DNA of 64,000 nt from NCBI RefSeq assembly GCF_040546275.1, contig NZ_JBEPNO010000001.1:372001-436000 (forward strand), given 5' to 3'. Below are positions 53,464 through 61,371 of this stretch, in pieces. How positions within the stretch are numbered: the stretch's first letter is position 1; each line of letters begins with the position of its first letter. Below the pieces are notes generated by a model. That model was given only the letters and a program-made list of their open reading frames with translations. It did not search any database and was not told the DNA's origin. Made by a program: the position numbers and the translations under genes. The DNA comes from Nakamurella sp040546275. Lineage in GTDB: Bacteria > Actinomycetota > Actinomycetes > Mycobacteriales > Nakamurellaceae.

Positions 53464-54591
53464 ATGGCTGCGTCCACTGCTTCGGGCTCGACCGCAAGGA
53501 ATTCGACAGCCGGGCCTGCCGCCGGATTGATCGCCGAGTATGCCGAACTGCAGACCAAGCTCAGCGATCCCGCCGTGCATGCCGACCAGGCCGCCGCCCG
53601 CCGGCTAGGGCGTCGCTACGCCGAACTGACGCCGATCGTCAACACCGCCAACGCCCTGGAGACCGGCCGTGGTGATCTGGCCACGGCCATCGAGTTCGCG
53701 ACGGAGGACCCTTCGTTCGCCGACGAGGTCGTCACGCTGACCGGCCAGGTGTCCGAACTGGAATCCAAACTGGCCGAACTGCTGACGCCGCGCGATCCCG
53801 ACGACGCCAAGGACGCGATCGTCGAGATCAAGGCCGGCGAGGGCGGTGAGGAGTCGGCGTTGTTCGCCGGTGACCTGCTCCGGATGTACCTGCGGTACGC
53901 CGAGCGTCACGGCTGGAAGACCGAGGTGATCTCCGCGTCCGAGTCCGACCTCGGTGGCTACAAGGACGTCACCGTCGCGGTCAAGGCGCCCGGCTCGCCT
54001 GCTCCCGAGGACGGGGTCTGGGCGCGGCTCAAGTTCGAAGGCGGTGTGCACCGCGTCCAACGGGTGCCGGTGACCGAGTCGCAGGGACGCATCCACACCT
54101 CGGCGGCGGGGGTGTTCGTGGCACCTGAGGCCGAAGAGGCCGTCGATGTCACCATCGACCCCAACGACCTGCGGATCGATGTGTTCCGGTCGTCCGGACC
54201 GGGCGGTCAGAGCGTCAACACCACCGACTCCGCGGTCCGCATCACCCATCTTCCGACGGGCATCGTCGTGTCCTGCCAGAACGAGAAGTCCCAGCTGCAG
54301 AACAAGGAGTCCGCGATGCGGATCCTGCGTGCTCGCATGTTGTCGGCAGCCCGGGACGCGGCGGCCTCCGTGGTGGCCGACGCCCGTCGTTCGCAGGTCA
54401 GGACGGTCGACCGGTCGGAGCGGGTGCGGACCTACAACTATCCGGAGAATCGGATCGCCGATCACCGCGTCGGTTTCAAGGCCTACAACCTGGACGCCGT
54501 GCTGGACGGTGATCTGGACGCCGTGCTGGACAGTCTCGACCGTGCCGACCGCGCCGAAAGACTTGCCGGCGGTGGGCCCGTTGGCGCGTGA
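53464..54591 (+). CDS. prfA: Peptide chain release factor 1
   Basis: A 375-residue RF1 that reads UAA and UAG. VHRVQRVPVTESQGRIHTSA carries the stop-reading PxT tripeptide (PVT); the GGQ motif is in RSSGPGGQSVNTTDSAVRIT near residue 245. A slightly long N-terminus (Ala/Ser/Thr-rich) precedes the coiled-coil domain. ATG 53464 has AAGGGAG upstream. The stop lies inside the next gene's start region. GTGA at 54588-54591 is not in frame with prmC. Confidence 0.95.
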   Translation: MAASTASGSTARNSTAGPAAGLIAEYAELQTKLSDPAVHADQAAARRLGRRYAELTPIVNTANALETGRGDLATAIEFATEDPSFADEVVTLTGQVSELESKLAELLTPRDPDDAKDAIVEIKAGEGGEESALFAGDLLRMYLRYAERHGWKTEVISASESDLGGYKDVTVAVKAPGSPAPEDGVWARLKFEGGVHRVQRVPVTESQGRIHTSAAGVFVAPEAEEAVDVTIDPNDLRIDVFRSSGPGGQSVNTTDSAVRITHLPTGIVVSCQNEKSQLQNKESAMRILRARMLSAARDAAASVVADARRSQVRTVDRSERVRTYNYPENRIADHRVGFKAYNLDAVLDGDLDAVLDSLDRADRAERLAGGGPVGA

Positions 54592-55456
54592 ATCCCTCCG
54601 GGTGCAGATCATGGCGGCCGCGCAGCGGCTCACCGATGCCGGTGTGCCGAGCCCGCAGTTCGACGCGGAGGAGCTCGCCGCGCACCTGCTCGGCATCGGG
54701 CGGACGAAACTCGGGCTGCAGCCGCTGGTCGAGCCGGAATGGGTGGAGACCTACGAGGCCCTGATCGCCCGTCGGGTGGCCCGCGTTCCGTTGCAGCACC
54801 TCACGGGTGAGGCCTACCTGGGACGCACCACAGTCCAGGTGGGGCCGGGCGTATTCATCCCGCGGCCGGAGACCGAGGTGCTCTTGGAGTGGGCGCTGGA
54901 CGCGATCAAGGACATCGAGGCCCCGGTCGTCATCGATCTGTGCTCCGGCAGCGGCGCGATCGCGCTGGCGATCGCACAGGCCAGGCCGGACGCCCGGGTG
55001 CACGCCGTCGAACGGGCGGTCGGCGCCCTGGCCTGGGCACGCCGCAACGCCGAACTGCACCGAGACGCCGGTGGTACCCCGATCGATCTCCGCGGGGGGG
55101 ACATCACCGACGAGCGACTGCTGACCGATCTGGAAGGCACCGCCGACCTCGTGACGGCCAATCCGCCCTACGTCCCGGCCGGCACCGTCGTCGATCCCGA
55201 GGTGGGGGAGCATGATCCCGCCGAGGCCGTGTTCGCCGGCCCGGACGGCCTCGATCTCATCAAACCGCTGATCTCGATCTGTGCCGGGCTCCTCAAACCG
55301 GGGGGCTTCCTGGCCATCGAGCACGACGACACCCAGGGCGAGTCGGTCCCGGGGCTGCTGTCGTCGCGCCGCGTGCTCGCCGACGTCGTGGATCACCAGG
55401 ACCTGACCGGTCGACCGCGATTCGTCACGGCCCGCCGCGTCACCATGACGCGCTGA
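54581..55456 (+). CDS. prmC: Release factor glutamine methyltransferase
   Basis: A 291-residue SAM-dependent enzyme that methylates the Gln of the release-factor GGQ. FIPRPETEVLLEWALDA and VIDLCSGSGAIALAIAQ (motif I) lead to VTANPPYVPAGT, the NPPY catalytic motif near residue 190. The start is uncertain: TTG 54581 is chosen; GTG 54572, GTG 54602 and ATG 54611 are alternatives. It overlaps prfA by about 11 bases, the usual pairing of enzyme and substrate genes. Confidence 0.92.
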   Translation: MARESLRVQIMAAAQRLTDAGVPSPQFDAEELAAHLLGIGRTKLGLQPLVEPEWVETYEALIARRVARVPLQHLTGEAYLGRTTVQVGPGVFIPRPETEVLLEWALDAIKDIEAPVVIDLCSGSGAIALAIAQARPDARVHAVERAVGALAWARRNAELHRDAGGTPIDLRGGDITDERLLTDLEGTADLVTANPPYVPAGTVVDPEVGEHDPAEAVFAGPDGLDLIKPLISICAGLLKPGGFLAIEHDDTQGESVPGLLSSRRVLADVVDHQDLTGRPRFVTARRVTMTR

Positions 55457-55533
55457 CGCAGCGGCAACGACGCGAAGGAAGCACGGCCGTGCCGGCGGAC
55501 AGCACGCCCGGACAGAACTGAAAGGATGAGGCA

Positions 55534-56181
55534 GTGACGACATTCCACTGCAGTGACCCGGTCACCCGCCGTGCCGGGCTGGAGGCCGCAGCCGCTGCGG
55601 CCGCGGCCGGCGAGCTGGTCGTGATGCCGACCGACACCGTCTACGGGATCGGCGCCGACGCGTTCAACGCCTCCGCCGTGCGGGCCCTGCTGGCTGCCAA
55701 GGGCCGCGGCCCCGACATGCCGGTCCCGGTGCTGGTCGGTTCCTGGAAGACCATCGAGGGTCTGGTGCTCGCGGTACCGCCGGTGGCCACGAAGCTCGTC
55801 GAGGCGTTCTGGCCGGGCGGTCTCTCGCTCGTGGTCGAGCACGCACCGTCGCTGACCTGGGATCTGGGTGACGCGAAGGGCACGGTCATGGTCCGGATGC
55901 CGCTGCACCCGGTCGCTCTGGACCTGCTGCGCTCGGTCGGTCCGATGGCGGTGTCCAGCGCGAATCGCAGCGGCCAGCCCCCGGCGCTGACCGCAGACGA
56001 GGCGGTGGCGCAGCTGGGTGAACAGGTGAGTGTGTATCTGGACGGCGGCCCGGCGCCGATCGGGGTGGCCTCGACCGTGGTCGACGTGACGGGTCCGATC
56101 CCGGTCGTCCTGCGTCAGGGTGCGGTCTCGCTCGACGCGCTGCGCGAGGTGGCGGGCTCGGTGCGGGGTATCGGGGAGTAG
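55534..56181 (+). CDS. tsaC: L-threonylcarbamoyladenylate synthase (Sua5/YwlC/TsaC)
   Basis: A 215-residue enzyme that makes threonylcarbamoyl-AMP for the t6A modification of tRNAs reading ANN codons. VVMPTDTVYGIGADAFNASA near residue 30, VPVLVGSWKTIEGLV, WPGGLSLVVEHAP and MAVSSANRSGQPPALTADEA near residue 147 are family blocks. It lacks the C-terminal Sua5 domain. The usual KxR site reads AAKGRGPDMP. GTG 55534 follows AAAGGATGAG. Ends the prfA-prmC-tsaC set before a terminator. Confidence 0.94.
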   Translation: MTTFHCSDPVTRRAGLEAAAAAAAAGELVVMPTDTVYGIGADAFNASAVRALLAAKGRGPDMPVPVLVGSWKTIEGLVLAVPPVATKLVEAFWPGGLSLVVEHAPSLTWDLGDAKGTVMVRMPLHPVALDLLRSVGPMAVSSANRSGQPPALTADEAVAQLGEQVSVYLDGGPAPIGVASTVVDVTGPIPVVLRQGAVSLDALREVAGSVRGIGE

Positions 56182-56199
56182 TTCACGGCGCCCACCCCC

Positions 56200-56253
56200 G
56201 GCAGAAGTACCCGCCCCCGCGGCAGGAATACCGCGCCCTCCGGCAGACATGCC
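56200..56253. repeat. Three 21-bp imperfect repeats after tsaC
   Basis: GGCAGAAGTACC (56200-56211), GGCAGGAATACC (56221-56232) and GGCAGACATGCC (56242-56253), each followed by a C/G-rich spacer of nine bases. They lie directly before the terminator in the 367-bp gap 56182-56548, whose remainder (56287-56548) shows no further clear structure. Confidence 0.7.
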
Positions 56254-56255
56254 GC

Positions 56256-56286
56256 GGGCCCGGTCCGAAGCATTCGGACCGGGCCC
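56256..56286 (+). terminator. Strong hairpin after tsaC
   Basis: GGGCCCGGTCCGAA (56256-56269), loop GCA, TTCGGACCGGGCCC (56273-56286): a perfect 14-bp stem 75 bp after the tsaC stop. No long U-tract. It separates the translation-factor genes from wecA. Confidence 0.75.
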
Positions 56287-56548
56287 GGTGCGGCTGCCCC
56301 CGGCGTGGGAGCATCGATCGAGCACATCGGATGGGATGTGCTGGGCGACCGAAGTGCAGTACCCGGCTTGGGTTCTCGGTCAGCGCCTCTCGATCGGCAG
56401 GCACTGTTGTGACGCCGGGGGCCAGGGGTCGGTTCCATGACACCGAGGAGAAATCCGGCGGGACGCGGGCAGAATTTCCCGACCGGATCCGGCGGCGTCA
56501 TCGCGGCGGTTGGCTCGGTCGGGGTGATTCCGCTACTACCCTGAGCCG

Positions 56549-57781
56549 GTGGCCGACATCGCGATTCCAGTGCGGGAGTACGCGCTCGTGTTCGGGACCG
56601 CTGCCTTCGTCACCTTCATCGCCACCGGAGGAGTGCGCCTGCTGGCGTCGAAGATCGGTGCTGTCACGCCGATCCGGGATCGTGACGTGCACAAGTTGCC
56701 AACGCCCCGGATGGGTGGGGTCGCGGTCTACCTGGGGGTGGCTGCGGCCATTCTGATCGCCCGCAACATGCCGGTCGTTGGCCGGGCATTCGATTCGTCG
56801 TCGTCGATCCAGGGGGTGCTGGCCGCGGGCGGCGTCATCGTGCTGGTCGGTGTGCTGGACGACCGGTTCGACCTCGACGCCATCACCAAGCTGTTCGGAC
56901 AGATCCTGGCCGCCGGTGTGCTGGTGCTCTACGGCGTCACCTGGCTGCAGGTGTGGCTGCCCTCCGGTGACGGCGGCACGACGGTGTCGTTCTCGCAGAC
57001 CCAGGGCGCGCTGATCACCGTGCTGATCACCGTGGTATTGGCCAACGCGATGAATTTCATCGACGGTCTCGACGGGTTGCTCGCCGGCGTCGCCACCATC
57101 TCGGCGGTCGCGGTTTTCATCTTCTCCGTCCACCAGTTGATGGCGTCGGCCGACGACTCCGTCGGTTCGCAGCCCCCGTTGATCGCCGCGGCACTGGTCG
57201 GGGCCTGTCTCGGCTTCCTGCCGCACAATTTCTACCCGGCCCGGATCTTCATGGGCGACTCCGGGTCGATGTTCATCGGCCTGACGATGGCGGCCTCGGT
57301 CATCACCGCCAGTGGGCAGCTGAACAGCTCGAACTTCGGCCCGCGGAGCACCGTGGCGCTGCTGGCGCCGGTCATCGTCGTGCTTGCGGTCGTCTTCATC
57401 CCGCTGCTGGATTTCCTGCTGGCCGTCATCCGCCGCACCAAGGAGGGCCGTCATCCCTTCAGCGCCGACAAGCGGCATCTGCACCACCGCATGCTGGCGA
57501 TCGGGCACACCCACCGTCAGGCGGTCCTGATCTTCTACCTCTGGGCCTTCGTGCTCTCGGCCGGCTCGGTGTCCCTGGTCTTCGCGCGGTGGCAGGAGGT
57601 GGTGCTGCCAACGGCCGGGGCCGCACTCGTCGCCCTGCTGATCTCCATGTGGCCGTGGCTCCGCTCGCGCCGCCTGACCAGGCGTCGGGCGCTGGGCGTG
57701 GTGTCGAAGGGGCCCGTCGTGGTGGGGGCGAAGCCAACGGTCGGGACCCAGGCCGGCGATGGGGCAGGATCGACACCGTGA
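56549..57781 (+). CDS. wecA: Undecaprenyl-phosphate GlcNAc-1-phosphate transferase (WecA/Rfe type)
   Basis: A 410-residue polytopic membrane enzyme that starts cell-wall glycan linker synthesis by moving sugar-1-phosphate to decaprenyl/undecaprenyl phosphate. Motifs: DVHKLPTPRMGGVAVYLGVA near residue 47, VGVLDDRFDLDAITKLFGQ (DDxxD) near residue 103, NAMNFIDGLDGLLAG near residue 165, FYPARIFMGDSGSMFIG near residue 231 and HLHHRMLAIGHTHRQAV near residue 312. GTG 56549. The same position before the atp operon is known in Mycobacterium (rfe). Its stop lies in the first of three 20-bp repeats. Confidence 0.94.
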   Translation: MADIAIPVREYALVFGTAAFVTFIATGGVRLLASKIGAVTPIRDRDVHKLPTPRMGGVAVYLGVAAAILIARNMPVVGRAFDSSSSIQGVLAAGGVIVLVGVLDDRFDLDAITKLFGQILAAGVLVLYGVTWLQVWLPSGDGGTTVSFSQTQGALITVLITVVLANAMNFIDGLDGLLAGVATISAVAVFIFSVHQLMASADDSVGSQPPLIAAALVGACLGFLPHNFYPARIFMGDSGSMFIGLTMAASVITASGQLNSSNFGPRSTVALLAPVIVVLAVVFIPLLDFLLAVIRRTKEGRHPFSADKRHLHHRMLAIGHTHRQAVLIFYLWAFVLSAGSVSLVFARWQEVVLPTAGAALVALLISMWPWLRSRRLTRRRALGVVSKGPVVVGAKPTVGTQAGDGAGSTP

Positions 57782-57822
57782 GTACAGGATCGACACCGTG
57801 AGTACAGGATCGACACCGTGAG
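57765..57822. repeat. 20-bp triplication of the wecA stop / atpI start junction
   Basis: CAGGATCGACACCGTGAGTA at 57765-57784, 57785-57804 and 57805-57822 (third copy diverges at its last two bases). Each contains CAGGA, then GTGA eight bases later. The first GTGA contains the wecA TGA; the third GTG is the next gene's start. As 20 is not divisible by three, the three GTGs are in different frames. Confidence 0.95.
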
Positions 57823-58294
57823 CAGGAGCAGGTCGGCCGGACCGGATCTTGCGGCGAATGTCGTCGCCGCCCAGCGCGCCGCCGAGCGCAGCCGAACGGG
57901 CGGGGTGTGGTCGCTCGGCCATCTCCGGATCTGCTGGATCGCGCTCGTCGTGGCCGGAACGCTGCTCCTGGTCGCCGCCGCGCTGCTGTCCGGTGGGCGG
58001 GCCGTCGCCGGGGTGGCCCTTGGCACGGTGATCGTCGGGATCTTCTTCAGCTTCTCTGCCGTCGTCATCGCCAAGGCCGGCCAGGTGAGCCCGAAACTCG
58101 TGATGGTGGCGGCACTCTCGGCCTACGTGTTCAAGATCGTCGCCCTCGGCGTCGTCCTCACCTTCATGCCGAGGGACGGTGTCTTCGACACGAGATGGAT
58201 GTCCGGGGCCATCGGGCTCGGCCTCTTCGTGTGGCTGGGCGCCCACATGCGCTACGTGTGGACCACGAAGGTCTACTACGTCGACCCGCACTGA
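57818..58294 (+). CDS. atpI: AtpI-like membrane protein
   Basis: A 158-residue protein with four hydrophobic helices after a 35-residue polar start: ICWIALVVAGTLLLVAAALL, VALGTVIVGIFFSFSAVVIA, LVMVAALSAYVFKIVALGVV and SGAIGLGLFVWLGAHMRYVW. This is the uncharacterised ATP synthase protein I type found between wecA and the atp operon in actinobacteria; AtpI aids c-ring assembly in other bacteria. GTG 57818 is the third of three repeated GTGs, the only one in frame. The name rests on position and topology. Confidence 0.8.
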   Translation: MSRSRSAGPDLAANVVAAQRAAERSRTGGVWSLGHLRICWIALVVAGTLLLVAAALLSGGRAVAGVALGTVIVGIFFSFSAVVIAKAGQVSPKLVMVAALSAYVFKIVALGVVLTFMPRDGVFDTRWMSGAIGLGLFVWLGAHMRYVWTTKVYYVDPH

Positions 58295-58410
58295 GCCGAA
58301 ACCTGCTCGCCGATCACCGGTTCCGCAGTCCGGCGAACTTCGACACGTTGTAGAAGGGACCCCTCCCGGGTGCGGGAATACCAACTCCTTACTGATAGTG
58401 TCCGGGAGCC

Positions 58411-58752
58411 ATGAAGAAGCGGGCCAATGCCGACTCCACCTCTACCGGGGCCGATGAGGGTTGGGCTGTGATGACCACCCTGATCGGCGGTTTCGTCGTG
58501 TGGGGTGCAATCGGTTGGCTCCTGGACCGGTGGTGGGGAACGTCGTTTCTCACGCCCGTGGGGCTCATCCTCGGAATGGCGCTCGGCATCTACGCAGTGG
58601 TCGCGCGGCACGGCGGATTCAGGAGCACCCACCCGACCACGTCGAGGCCGACGCAGTACAACCCAGGTCTTTATCGCTCCGCCAGATACACCCCCGACCC
58701 CCAGCCCGGGCCGCCTCCGGCCAACACCCGAAGGGAGACCGAGTGTCCCTGA
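58411..58752 (+). CDS. AtpZ/AtpI-type small membrane protein
   Basis: A 113-residue protein with two helices: WAVMTTLIGGFVVWGAIGWL with the GWLLDRWWG family motif, and LTPVGLILGMALGIYAVVAR. The C-terminal 40 residues are Pro/Arg/Thr-rich. AtpZ proteins lie first in atp operons and are proposed to help assembly or Mg/Ca uptake with AtpI. Its stop overlaps the atpB start by ten bases, so it is coupled to the operon. GGGAGCC precedes ATG 58411. Confidence 0.82.
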   Translation: MKKRANADSTSTGADEGWAVMTTLIGGFVVWGAIGWLLDRWWGTSFLTPVGLILGMALGIYAVVARHGGFRSTHPTTSRPTQYNPGLYRSARYTPDPQPGPPPANTRRETECP

Positions 58753-59534
58753 CCTTCTTGGCCGCCGCCGATGGCGGTTTCCAGCCACCCTCGGTGGAGC
58801 ATTCGTTCTTCTTCGACAAGATCGGAGACGGTTCGGTCATCGCGTCCGTCAAGGCGATGGGTCTCCTGGTCGTCGGGGTGGTGGCGATCATCGCCTTCTT
58901 CACGGCGTCCGCACGCCGTGCCGCCGTCGTTCCCGGCAAGTTGCAGTTCGCCGGCGAGAGCCTGTACGGGTTCGTCCGCAACGGGGTTGCCATCGAGATC
59001 CTGGGCAAGAACGGCAGGAAGTGGGCAGGTTTCCTGGCCACCCTGTTCGTCTTCGTCCTGGTGATGAATCTCTGGGAACTGCTACCGGTCGCCCAGCTGC
59101 CGGTCACTTCGCATTTCGCCGTGCCGGTGTTCCTGGCCGTCATGGTCTGGGTCATCTACAACTTTGTCGGGATCAAGAAGCATGGGTTCTTCGGCTACCT
59201 GAAGCTGATGTGCTACATCGCTGGGATCCCGTGGTACATGCACATCCTGCTGATCCCGATCGAATTCCTGTCCAACATCATCCTGCGGCCCTTCACCATG
59301 GCCGTCCGGCTCTTCGCCAACATGTTCGCCGGCCACATGCTGGTCGGCGTGGCCTCGGCCGGCACCCTTTTCCTGTTCGAACAGGGCGGCATCTCGTACG
59401 CGACGATGGTGCTGCCGTTCGTGGCCAGCATGTTCCTGGTCTTCTTCGAACTGCTCATCTGCGCGCTGCAGGCCTACGTGTTCGTCCTGCTGGCTGCCAT
59501 CTACCTCGAGAGCTCGCTGGCCGACTCGCACTGA
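58743..59534 (+). CDS. atpB: ATP synthase F0 subunit a
   Basis: A 263-residue membrane subunit forming the proton half-channels. The essential Arg is in MAVRLFANMFAGHMLVG near residue 190; FELLICALQAYVFVLLAAIY at the C-terminus is conserved. GTG 58743 has AAGGGAG upstream and overlaps the atpZ-like stop. N-terminal HSFFFDKIGDGS is typical of the actinobacterial form. Confidence 0.95.
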   Translation: MSLTFLAAADGGFQPPSVEHSFFFDKIGDGSVIASVKAMGLLVVGVVAIIAFFTASARRAAVVPGKLQFAGESLYGFVRNGVAIEILGKNGRKWAGFLATLFVFVLVMNLWELLPVAQLPVTSHFAVPVFLAVMVWVIYNFVGIKKHGFFGYLKLMCYIAGIPWYMHILLIPIEFLSNIILRPFTMAVRLFANMFAGHMLVGVASAGTLFLFEQGGISYATMVLPFVASMFLVFFELLICALQAYVFVLLAAIYLESSLADSH

Positions 59535-59630
59535 TCCGCTCCACCCATCACCATCCAGGACTGCTCCACCTGATCCCGCGCCGGCGGGGTCAGTCACCGC
59601 ACAGATCCACCGAGAGGGAGAAAAACTCCA

Positions 59631-59876
59631 ATGTCTGTCGTCGCCAATCTCGCCGCTGTCCAGATCATCGGCAACCTCGGCACCATCGGCTACGGTCTCG
59701 CGGCCATCGGCCCCGGCATCGGTGTCGGTATCGTCTGGGCCGCCTACATCAGCTCGACCGCGCGCCAGCCGGAGTCGGCCGGCCTGACCCGGACCTACGC
59801 GTTCCTCGGCTTCGCCGTGTCCGAGGCACTGGCCCTGCTGGGCTTCGTCGTGCCGTTCATCCTGCCGACCAGCTGA
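59631..59876 (+). CDS. atpE: ATP synthase F0 subunit c
   Basis: An 81-residue two-helix proteolipid of the rotor ring. Helix 1 has YGLAAIGPGIGVGIVWAAYI; the polar loop ARQPE follows; helix 2 holds the proton-carrying Glu in FAVSEALALLGFVVPF near residue 65. This is the region targeted by diarylquinolines in mycobacteria. GAGGGAG precedes ATG 59631. Confidence 0.97.
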   Translation: MSVVANLAAVQIIGNLGTIGYGLAAIGPGIGVGIVWAAYISSTARQPESAGLTRTYAFLGFAVSEALALLGFVVPFILPTS

Positions 59877-59922
59877 TCACGCTCCGCCTACCACCGGACC
59901 ACCAGTCGAGGGGCACATCTTG

Positions 59923-60450
59923 ATGCAATCCGCGCTCAACCTCGCGGCCGAGGCGACGACCAACCCGATCGGCCTGCCATGGGGCGAGGTCGCGATCGCG
60001 GCCATCGGGTTCGTAGTCCTGCTCGTAGTTCTGCAGAAGTTCGCCTGGCCGATGTTCGAGAAGGCCTACTCCGCAAGGACTGCCGCTATCGAGGGCGGTA
60101 TCGCCCAGGCGGCCTCGGCCCAGACCGAGGCCGCTGCAGCGCTCGCCGAGTACAAGCAGCAGTTGGCCGGCGCCCGCGAGGAAGCCGCCAAGATCCGTGA
60201 GGACGCCCGGTCCCAGGCCCAGGCCATCCGGGACGACCTGCTGGCCCAGGCACACGCCGAGACCGAGCGGATCGCCGCTGCCGGTCGCGCCCAGCTGGAC
60301 GCCCAGCGCGCTCAGATCGTGGCCGAGCTGCGCGGCGATCTAGGTCGGGTCTCGGTCGAGCTGGCCAGCAAGGTGGTGGGTGAATCCCTCGAGGACGACG
60401 CCCGACAGCGCCGCACGGTCGAGCGGTTCCTGGCCGAGCTGGAGAGCTGA
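59923..60450 (+). CDS. atpF: ATP synthase F0 subunit b
   Basis: A 175-residue stator subunit: one membrane helix (AIAAIGFVVLLVVLQKFAWP) and a long charged coiled coil (YKQQLAGAREEAAKIREDAR, LLAQAHAETERIAAAGRAQL). ATG 59923 is preferred over TTG 59920, with GAGGGG upstream. TGATG overlap with atpH. Unlike mycobacteria, delta is not fused to a second b subunit here. Confidence 0.94.
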   Translation: MQSALNLAAEATTNPIGLPWGEVAIAAIGFVVLLVVLQKFAWPMFEKAYSARTAAIEGGIAQAASAQTEAAAALAEYKQQLAGAREEAAKIREDARSQAQAIRDDLLAQAHAETERIAAAGRAQLDAQRAQIVAELRGDLGRVSVELASKVVGESLEDDARQRRTVERFLAELES

Positions 60451-61271
60451 TGGAGCACATCGCCAGCAAGCAGTCGCTGGCCGCCGCGAGCGGCAGGCTG
60501 CTGGTGCAGGCCGCCACCCTGGACGACACCGGCCTCGGTGCCCTCGGATCCGATCTGGCCGGAGTGGGCAGTCTGCTCAGCCAGCAGCCGATCCTTCGTC
60601 GCACGCTGTCGGAGGCGACCACCGATGTCGAACACCGAGCGGGCGTGTTGTCCACCCTGCTCGCGGGCAAGATCGGCACCCCGGCGGCCACCATGGTCGA
60701 CTTCGTCATCCGGCAGTCGTGGGCGACCGGGCGGGATCTCGCCGACGGTTTCGTCCGGCTCGGACGGACCGCGATGTTCCTGCGGGCCGAGCGGTCCGGG
60801 GAACTCGACGAGGTCGAGGACCAGCTGTTCCGGTTCGGTCGCATCCTCGACGGCGCGCCCGAGTTGTCCGTCATCCTCGACGACCCGACCACGGTCGGCG
60901 CTGCGCGATCCTCCCTCGTGGCACGGCTGCTCGCCGGGCGGGCGCATTCGCTCACGTCCGATCTTCTCGAGCAGCTGGCGATGAACCCGGGCAACCGCTC
61001 GTTCTCGCACGGCGTCGGCGAGATCGTGGCGCAGGCCGCCGAGCGCAAGGACAAGATCGTCGCGACGGTCCAGTCGCCCACCGAGCTGACCGTCGAGCAG
61101 ACCAATCGGCTGATCGCCGCACTGGCCAAGATCTACGCCCGCCCCGTCTCGGTCCACGTCGTCGTGGAGCCTTCCCTGGGCGGCGGCATCCGGATCCGTG
61201 TCGGCGACGAGGTGATCGACGGCAGTGTCGCCGGCCGCCTCGACGACCTCCGTCGGCGCATGGCCGGCTGA
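60450..61271 (+). CDS. atpH: ATP synthase F1 subunit delta
   Basis: A 273-residue stator subunit linking b to F1. The N-terminal helical domain (about 1-110) and the C-terminal family block VVEPSLGGGIRIRVGDEVID near residue 235, ending with SVAGRLDDLRRRMAG, are normal. The length is typical of actinobacterial delta, longer than the 177 of E. coli. ATG 60450 overlaps the atpF stop by one base (TGATG). Confidence 0.93.
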   Translation: MEHIASKQSLAAASGRLLVQAATLDDTGLGALGSDLAGVGSLLSQQPILRRTLSEATTDVEHRAGVLSTLLAGKIGTPAATMVDFVIRQSWATGRDLADGFVRLGRTAMFLRAERSGELDEVEDQLFRFGRILDGAPELSVILDDPTTVGAARSSLVARLLAGRAHSLTSDLLEQLAMNPGNRSFSHGVGEIVAQAAERKDKIVATVQSPTELTVEQTNRLIAALAKIYARPVSVHVVVEPSLGGGIRIRVGDEVIDGSVAGRLDDLRRRMAG

Positions 61272-61371
61272 ACCACCCCGCAGAACGAGCAAAATGCACG
61301 ACGGGTTCCGGTGAACCTGATCTGGCGAACATCTGATACGCACACGCATGACGACACAGAACGGGAACGCG

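Noticed and set aside
54588..54591. GTGA overlap as the prmC start
   Set aside because: This GTG is not in the prmC reading frame.
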